A stretch of 10,866 nucleotides of DNA from Acidobacteriota bacterium (GTDB lineage: Bacteria > Acidobacteriota > Blastocatellia > RBC074), in the NCBI GenBank assembly GCA_013140935.1, contig JABFSD010000556.1:1-10866 (forward strand), read 5' to 3'. The translations under genes and the position numbers were made by a program. The notes beneath the pieces are model-generated. The model was not told the DNA's origin. It did not search any database and saw only the letters and a list, made by a program, of their open reading frames with translations. Below, in pieces: positions 6,691-10,866 of this stretch. Each line of letters starts with the position of its first letter. Positions within the stretch are counted from its first letter, which is position 1.

Positions 6691-7359
6691 ATGATGTCTA
6701 GTCGTATCAAAGCAAAAAAACAGGCGACGTTGGCAGAAGGTGAGGAAAAGCCGTCCGGCCGTCCGCGCTGTCCGCATACGCATCTGGCGATTTTAGAGGC
6801 GACGCGCGATTTGCTTTTAGAAGCGGGCTTCGTCGGATTGACCATCGAAGGCATCGCCGAGCGCGCGGGTGTAGGCAAAACCACTATCTATCGCCGCTGG
6901 CCCGACAAGGCCAACATCGTGATGGATGCGTTTTTCACCTGCGCTAATCCGAAGCTCGCGTTCCCCGATACCGGTTCTTTGCGCGAAGACCTGTTGCGGC
7001 AGATGCGCGCGTTGGTGCGTGAGTTCAATGGCCCGTTGGGGCAAACGGTGGCGACGTTGATGGCGGGCATGCAAAGCGATTCATCGCTGGCCGAAGCCTT
7101 TCGCCAGCAATGGATCGAAGCCCGTCGTGCCGAATCGCGCGCCGTGGTCGAACGGAGCCATGCGCGTGGCGAGTTACGCGCCGACATCGAAACCGAGGTA
7201 TTGCTCGATGCCTTGCACGGGCCGCTTTACTTTCGCTTATTGACCCAATACGCGCCGCTCAATGCGGCGTTCGCAGAACGGCTGGTTGATCTCGTGTTGA
7301 GTGGTTTGCTCACGACGACCAGCCCTATCAAAACAACAAAAACAGGAGGGAGAAAATGA
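6691..7359 (+). CDS. TetR/AcrR-family transcriptional regulator
   Basis: A 222-residue DNA-binding repressor. Residues 1-27 are a basic, flexible tail including GRPR. Residues 30-77 are the TetR HTH domain, with the recognition region TIEGIAERAGVGKTTIYRRWPDKANIV (51-77) fitting the family very well. The C-terminal ligand domain (about 95-210) ends in GPLYFRLL....PLNAAFAERLVDLVLSGL, resembling the TetR_C_11 type. ATG 6691 (or the adjacent ATG 6694) is preceded by AAAGGTGAG at 6671-6679. The gene overlaps the start of the reductase gene by 4 bases (ATGA), so the two are translationally coupled, and a 25-bp palindrome lies upstream. It probably represses its own operon until a small molecule binds. 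The inducer is unknown, but the downstream reductases suggest an electrophile, quinone or carbonyl compound. Confidence 0.92.
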   Translation: MMSSRIKAKKQATLAEGEEKPSGRPRCPHTHLAILEATRDLLLEAGFVGLTIEGIAERAGVGKTTIYRRWPDKANIVMDAFFTCANPKLAFPDTGSLREDLLRQMRALVREFNGPLGQTVATLMAGMQSDSSLAEAFRQQWIEARRAESRAVVERSHARGELRADIETEVLLDALHGPLYFRLLTQYAPLNAAFAERLVDLVLSGLLTTTSPIKTTKTGGRK

Positions 7360-8282
7360 AAGCAGTACGCATTCACGCCTTTGGCGGGCCAGAGGTTTTA
7401 CAAATAGACGAGGTCGAGACGCCCGTGCCGCAAGCGGGCGAAGTGTTGGTTAAGGTCGTGGCGGCCAGCGTTAATCCCGTTGATTGGAAAGTGCGCGCGG
7501 GTTACTTGCAGGCCGTCTTCCAGCAGAGTTTTCCGATTGCGCTGGGCGAAGATTTCGCGGGCACCGTCGCGGCGGTCGGCGCTGACGTGACGGACGTGAA
7601 AGTCGGCGATGAAGTTTATGGCTCGATCCCGGTCGTGCGAGGCGGGTCGTATGCTGAATACCTCATCGCGCAAGCCGGTGATTACGCACTGAAACCCAAG
7701 TCGCTCGATTTCGCGCAGGCGGCTTCGCTCGGCGTGGCGGCGCTGACCGCGTGGCAGGCTTTTGACACAGCCGGTTTGAGCGCAGGCCAAAAAGTTTTGA
7801 TTCACGCGGCGGCGGGTGGCGTAGGTTCGATGGCCGTGCAACTCGCCAAAGCGCGCAGTGCTCAAGTCATAGGCACGGCTTCGGCGCGCAATGCGGAATT
7901 CGTCAAAGGCTTGGGCGCAGATGAAGTGATTGATTACGCGACGACGAAATTCGAGGACGTAGTCAAAGACGCCGATGTCGTATTCGATCTGATGGGCGGC
8001 GACACGCAAGCGCGTTCGTATGGCGTATTGAAACGCGGCGGCTGGCTGGTTTCGGCGGCGCAACCGCCTGACGCCGCGCAATTGCAGGCGTACGGCTTGC
8101 ACGGACAGATGGTCGGGATGCGTCCAGACAAAGCGCAATTCGAGGCACTCACCGCCTTGATCGAAGCGAGCAAAGTGAAGCCCATCGTTGAAACCATTTT
8201 GCCGTTGACTGACATCCGGCGGGCGCATGAGCTAAGTCAAACCGGCCGTACGCGCGGCAAGATCATTTTGACGATGGCGTAA
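7356..8282 (+). CDS. NADP-dependent MDR oxidoreductase, quinone-reductase-like
   Basis: A 308-residue medium-chain dehydrogenase/reductase of the zinc-independent quinone oxidoreductase group, a cytoplasmic enzyme expected to reduce quinones or enones with NADPH. The N-terminal GroES-like part (1-120) has SVNPVDWKVRAGY, GEDFAGTVAAVG and VGDEVYG. The Rossmann part carries LIHAAAGGVGSMAVQLAK (148-165), the nucleotide-binding glycine motif, and ends with the usual RGKIILTM. The cysteines and GHE motif of zinc-binding alcohol dehydrogenases are missing, as expected for this subgroup. ATG 7356 is preceded by a strong GGAGG at 7345-7349 with 6 bases of spacing, lying inside the end of tetR. The overlap implies strict co-expression with the regulator. 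The exact substrate cannot be deduced. Confidence 0.92.
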   Translation: MKAVRIHAFGGPEVLQIDEVETPVPQAGEVLVKVVAASVNPVDWKVRAGYLQAVFQQSFPIALGEDFAGTVAAVGADVTDVKVGDEVYGSIPVVRGGSYAEYLIAQAGDYALKPKSLDFAQAASLGVAALTAWQAFDTAGLSAGQKVLIHAAAGGVGSMAVQLAKARSAQVIGTASARNAEFVKGLGADEVIDYATTKFEDVVKDADVVFDLMGGDTQARSYGVLKRGGWLVSAAQPPDAAQLQAYGLHGQMVGMRPDKAQFEALTALIEASKVKPIVETILPLTDIRRAHELSQTGRTRGKIILTMA

Positions 8283-8371
8283 TCCATTTTGTGGCGTGTG
8301 CTGGCAGCCCGTGCCACGGCATTTGGCTGCGGCGCAAAACAAGCAAACAAATTTCGATAAGGAGTAACGAT

Positions 8372-9106
8372 ATGCAGGAGAAAAAAGTAGCTTTAATCAC
8401 CGGTGCCAACAAAGGCATCGGCTTTGAAACGGCACGTCAGTTAGGCCAGCAGGGAATCACCGTCCTGGTCGGTGCGCGTGACGAAAAGCGCGGCAATGAG
8501 GCGGCAACGACGTTGCAAGCTGAAGGCGTGGACGCGCACTTTTTGCATGTGGATATGAGCGATGCCGCTACGTTCACCAAAGCTGCGAAATTCATCGCAG
8601 ACAAATTCGGCAAGCTCGACATTCTCATCAACAACGCGGGCGTGCTGCTCGATTACACCGTGCCGGCTTCGGCGATTCCGGTAGATAACTGGCGCAAGAC
8701 GTTTGAGACGAATGTCTTCGCACTGGTCGAACTCACACAAACGCTGTTGCCGCTCGTCAAAAAGAGCGACGCCGGACGCATCGTCAATCTGTCGAGCATT
8801 CTCGGTTCGCTGACGTTGAATCGTGATCCGAACTCGTGGATTGCGGCATCGGCGGCGACGAACACCTCTTACGACGCGTCAAAAGCGGCGTTGAATATGT
8901 TCACCATTCATCTGGCGAATGAACTGAAGGATACCAGCATCAAGGTGAATTCAGCGCATCCCGGTTGGGTCAAAACCGATATGGGGGGCGAAGCGGCTCC
9001 GTTGGAAATTGAAGACGGCGCCAAGACTTCGGTGGCGTTGGCTACGTTGGGTGAAGACGGGCCGACGGGCGCATACATTCATCTTGGTGAATCGTTGCCG
9101 TGGTAA
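8372..9106 (+). CDS. short-chain dehydrogenase/reductase, carbonyl-reductase-like
   Basis: A 244-residue classical SDR, probably an NADPH-dependent carbonyl reductase. Visible motifs are TGANKGIG (10-17, cofactor binding), Asp61, NNAG (87-90), the catalytic serine in VNLSS (138-142) and Tyr167-x-x-x-Lys171 in SYDASK. About 25 residues separate Ser and Tyr, and the C-terminus GPTGAYIHLGESLPW fits the porcine-testicular-carbonyl-reductase or salutaridine-reductase-like branch. ATG 8372 is chosen because AAGGAG (8359-8364) lies 7 bases upstream and the SDR fold starts at once; the upstream GTG at 8291 would add 27 atypical residues. An 89-base gap separates it from the MDR gene and shows no clear terminator, so it likely belongs to the tetR operon. 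Two distinct reductases in one operon suggest serial or overlapping detoxification. Confidence 0.9.
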   Translation: MQEKKVALITGANKGIGFETARQLGQQGITVLVGARDEKRGNEAATTLQAEGVDAHFLHVDMSDAATFTKAAKFIADKFGKLDILINNAGVLLDYTVPASAIPVDNWRKTFETNVFALVELTQTLLPLVKKSDAGRIVNLSSILGSLTLNRDPNSWIAASAATNTSYDASKAALNMFTIHLANELKDTSIKVNSAHPGWVKTDMGGEAAPLEIEDGAKTSVALATLGEDGPTGAYIHLGESLPW

Positions 9107-9121
9107 ATTGCAGATCGTCCG

Positions 9122-9169
9122 GCCTTCAGGCGGAAGGTGCTTGCATCGCAAAACTTTCCGTCTGAAGGC
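9122..9169 (+). other. long intercistronic stem-loop between the SDR and YdcZ-like genes
   Basis: GCCTTCAGGCGGAAGG (9122-9137) pairs along its whole length with CTTTCCGTCTGAAGGC (9154-9169): 16 pairs including two G-U, around a 16-base loop. The G-U pairs are compatible with an RNA stem on the plus strand. No T run follows (GCGGTGACC), so it is not a standard terminator. It starts 15 bases after the SDR stop and ends 27 bases before the next start, outside its AAAGGAG (9184-9190). It could stabilise upstream mRNA, mark a processing site or lower expression of the membrane protein. Confidence 0.7.
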
Positions 9170-9196
9170 GCGGTGACCTGCTTAAAGGAGCGTGAT

Positions 9197-9646
9197 ATGA
9201 AACTCACCTGGCTGGCGATCTCGTTGATCGTAGCGCTGATCATTCCGGGGCAAGCCGCGATGAACGCCAAAATGCGCGAGTTCGTTCTCAACCCAATGTA
9301 TAGCTCCATGGTCAGCTTTAGCGTAGGCGCGCTTTCGTGCGTGTTGTTGATGTTCTTTACGATGTGGCGTGGCGAAGAAGGCAATTGGCGCGGTGCGGCG
9401 AATGCGCCGTGGTGGGCCTGGTGCGGCGGGTTAGTCGGGATGGCTTTCGTGACGATTGCGTTATTGGCCGTGCCGCGTTTGGGCGCGGCTTCGTTTTCTT
9501 CCGCCATCCTGGCAGGTCAGTTAATCGGCGCGCTCGCGCTTGATCATTTCGGATGGTTGGGATTGCCGCAAAACCAGATTACGCCGACGCGCTTGAGCGG
9601 CGCATTGCTTTTATTGGCAGGGATTTGGTTGGTTCAGCGTGATTAG
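9197..9646 (+). CDS. YdcZ/DUF606-family membrane protein, DMT superfamily
   Basis: A 149-residue integral inner-membrane protein of the DUF606/YdcZ family, a five-helix half-size relative of drug/metabolite transporters. Predicted helices lie at about 3-21, 34-57, 71-92, 97-116 and 131-146. Family features include PGQAAMNAKMR in helix 1, GAASFSSAILAGQLIGALALDHFGWLGLP, and ITPTRLSGALLLLAGIWLV. ATG 9197 has AAAGGAG (9184-9190) with 6 bases of spacing; the open frame back to GTG 9137 runs through the hairpin and is unlikely to be translated. Five helices in one short chain suggest it assembles as a dimer, and no partner half is encoded beside it. It closes the tetR operon, which suggests export of the inducer or its reduced product, but no substrate is established for the family in general. 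Its stop is 9 bases from the converging Uma2 gene. Confidence 0.88.
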   Translation: MKLTWLAISLIVALIIPGQAAMNAKMREFVLNPMYSSMVSFSVGALSCVLLMFFTMWRGEEGNWRGAANAPWWAWCGGLVGMAFVTIALLAVPRLGAASFSSAILAGQLIGALALDHFGWLGLPQNQITPTRLSGALLLLAGIWLVQRD

Positions 9647-9655
9647 CCAAACGCC

Positions 9656-10318
9656 TCAGTCAATGATGCCTGCCAGCTTGAGCGTGAAGCCTGAGAGCAT
9701 TGGTTCGCCGGAAACTTCCGCCGGATTATCGAGAATTTCAATCGGCGCATCAGGGCCATAAACGTGAACTTTTTTTTCTTTCGGATCAATTAGCCAGCCG
9801 AGTTGCGCGCCATTCTCAATGTATTCCTGCATTTTGTTTTGCAACGGTTTCAAGCGATCTGTTTTAGAACCTAACTCAACTACGAAGTCGGGGCAGATAT
9901 GTGAAACGGAATTTTTTTGTTGTTCTGACAACGCTTCCCACCGTTCGTTGCGAATCCACGAAACATCGGGTGAACGTTTGGCTCCGTTGGGGAAAGTAAA
10001 AACCGTCGAGGGAGAAAAGCCCCAGCCGGTTTGATCGGCTTCGACCCAAGCCGCGAAACGTCCGTTCAAAATAAATTCTCGGTTCCCACCCGTAGGAACC
10101 ATCGGCATCATAATGATCATCGTACCCTCCTTCGTCATTTCAATGCGGAAGTGTTGATTGGCTTCGCAAAACTGCTCGAACTGTTCGTCGCTGAATCCGC
10201 CGTTCGAGTTATTCAAAGTGAAAACCCAATCGGGCTGCACGTTCACGAGCGCGATTTCCGACATGTCGTCGCGTATCGCTTGCTGGTGTTTTTTGCTTAA
10301 TGCTGCTTTTGCACTCAT
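9656..10318 (-). CDS. Uma2-family (DUF820) PD-(D/E)XK nuclease-like protein
   Basis: A 220-residue Uma2-family protein. The family has the PD-(D/E)XK restriction-endonuclease fold; it is common in cyanobacteria and other environmental bacteria, and its biological role is poorly known. Numbering from Met at 10318, key features are PDVSWI with Asp118, VVELGSKTDRL with Glu148, Lys162 in QNKMQEYI, and GWLIDPKEKKVHVY. The core acidic pair is therefore intact. An N-terminal extension of about 30 residues precedes the domain. I chose ATG 10318 because AGGA lies 5 bases upstream; the alternative GTG at 10330 overlaps that ribosome binding site. A TAGAAT -10-like box on the minus strand (10344-10349) lacks a good -35. 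It has no toxin or methylase partner beside it and is separated from aceE by a terminator, so it is probably monocistronic. Confidence 0.85.
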   Translation of the reverse strand: MSAKAALSKKHQQAIRDDMSEIALVNVQPDWVFTLNNSNGGFSDEQFEQFCEANQHFRIEMTKEGTMIIMMPMVPTGGNREFILNGRFAAWVEADQTGWGFSPSTVFTFPNGAKRSPDVSWIRNERWEALSEQQKNSVSHICPDFVVELGSKTDRLKPLQNKMQEYIENGAQLGWLIDPKEKKVHVYGPDAPIEILDNPAEVSGEPMLSGFTLKLAGIID

Positions 10319-10366
10319 CTGGTTCCTCACTTTCAGACGACGTATTCTACCTGCCTAACGTCAAAG

Positions 10367-10404
10367 AAAATGCAGGCGAAACCATCCTGTCTCGCCTGCA
10401 TTTT
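10367..10404 (-). terminator. intrinsic terminator downstream of aceE
   Basis: Arms AAAATGCAGGCGA (10367-10379) and TCGCCTGCATTTT (10392-10404) are perfectly complementary over 13 bp with a 12-base loop. On the minus strand the stem runs into TTTTCTTTG. It starts 21 bases past the aceE stop and insulates aceE from the Uma2 gene. T runs on both sides would allow some activity in either direction. Confidence 0.88.
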
Positions 10405-10425
10405 TCTACTCGGAAGAACTTCTGC

Positions 10426-10866
10426 TTACACCGTCGCCGGATCAGCCACGTCAGGATTGACGCCTAACGCCGCGAAACCTTTCAATGCCTTTTCGACGGT
10501 GATCTTGCCTTCGCGTGCGAGTTTCGACAGTGTCGCCGCCGCAATCGAATTCGCATCCATCTCAAAGAAGCGCCGCAAGTATTCGCGGCTTTCCGAACGT
10601 CCGAAGCCATCCGTACCCAACGAAACCAGACGATTGCCCAGCCACGGAGCCAACTGATCGGGGACGAGTTTCATATAGTCAGTCGCCGCGATGATCGGGC
10701 CTTCAGTGGCGTCCATCACCTGATTGATGTAAGGCCGCTGCGCCGTTTGATCGGGATGCAAGCGGTTAAAGCGTTCGATGAACAGCGCATTGCGGCGCAA
10801 TTCGTTATAACTCGTCACGCTCCACACGTCGGTGATGATCTGGAATTGTTCTTCCAGAATCTTTTG
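10426..10866 (-). CDS. aceE: pyruvate dehydrogenase E1 component, homodimeric type, C-terminal part
   Basis: The C-terminal 146 residues of a homodimeric pyruvate dehydrogenase E1; the rest lies beyond the window edge. The enzyme uses thiamine diphosphate to decarboxylate pyruvate and acetylate the E2 lipoyl group, feeding acetyl-CoA into the TCA cycle. The frame is open to base 10866 and stops with TAA at 10426-10428. Recognisable AceE segments are DVWSVTSYNELRR, RFNRLHP, PYINQVMDATEGPIIAATDYMKL, LGTDGFGRSESREYLRRFFEMDA and a final stretch ending VNPDVADPATV, matching the E. coli AceE C-terminus block by block. These belong to the transketolase C-terminal domain. A strong terminator follows. 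The usual partner gene aceF is not between aceE and the terminator, so it must lie upstream of aceE or elsewhere. Confidence 0.95.
   Translation of the reverse strand, partial: QKILEEQFQIITDVWSVTSYNELRRNALFIERFNRLHPDQTAQRPYINQVMDATEGPIIAATDYMKLVPDQLAPWLGNRLVSLGTDGFGRSESREYLRRFFEMDANSIAAATLSKLAREGKITVEKALKGFAALGVNPDVADPATV

Noticed and set aside
7398..8228. 276-codon antisense open frame across the MDR gene
   Set aside because: A mirror of a well-supported oxidoreductase; no motif, and no good ribosome site.
8283..8371. Possible terminator in the gap between the MDR and SDR genes
   Set aside because: Only short pairings such as GTGGC with GCCAC over a long loop and no T tract; too weak to split the operon.

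Overview
The window reads as chromosomal DNA of a Gram-negative bacterium with an outer membrane. Signal-peptide-bearing beta-barrel proteins, a TonB-dependent receptor with an N-terminal carboxypeptidase-regulatory-like domain, a secreted TPR protein, a Uma2-family protein and a homodimeric-type pyruvate dehydrogenase E1 together suggest Acidobacteriota, perhaps Blastocatellia. That placement is inference from gene content and fairly GC-rich codon use; no marker gene proves it. I see no rRNA, tRNA, CRISPR array, transposase, integrase or phage gene.

Layout. (1) 1-1200: two tandem paralogous small outer-membrane beta-barrel genes, the first cut by the window edge. Each is followed by a strong hairpin terminator, so they are probably separate transcription units. 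(2) 1329-3080: an exported protein made almost entirely of 40-residue TPR units, with no recognisable effector domain. (3) 3158-6482: a probable promoter and a foldable leader precede a ZnuD-like TonB-dependent receptor. A metallo-beta-lactamase-fold hydrolase with a C-terminal winged helix follows closely and is probably co-transcribed. (4) 6644-9646: a compact unit of TetR regulator, quinone-oxidoreductase-like MDR enzyme, carbonyl-reductase-like SDR and YdcZ/DUF606 membrane protein. A 25-bp imperfect palindrome, the likely TetR operator, lies upstream, and a long stem-loop sits between the SDR and the membrane protein gene. (5) 9656-10866, minus strand: a Uma2-family protein converging on the YdcZ gene, then a clean intrinsic terminator and the C-terminal 146 residues of AceE.

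How the genes may work together. The TetR-MDR-SDR-YdcZ unit looks like an autoregulated response to a reactive carbonyl, quinone or similar small molecule: two NAD(P)H-dependent reductases plus a small transporter. The receptor and hydrolase pair may take up and process a ligand or metal complex. Both proposals rest on family membership and spacing, not on direct evidence. No gene range holds a convincing wholly new system. The best leads are the receptor leader structure, the TetR palindrome with its operon, the SDR-YdcZ intercistronic hairpin, and the effector-less TPR protein. No gene-free stretch exceeds 300 bases; the longest (435-621, 3081-3299, 6483-6690) are described under their regulatory features.
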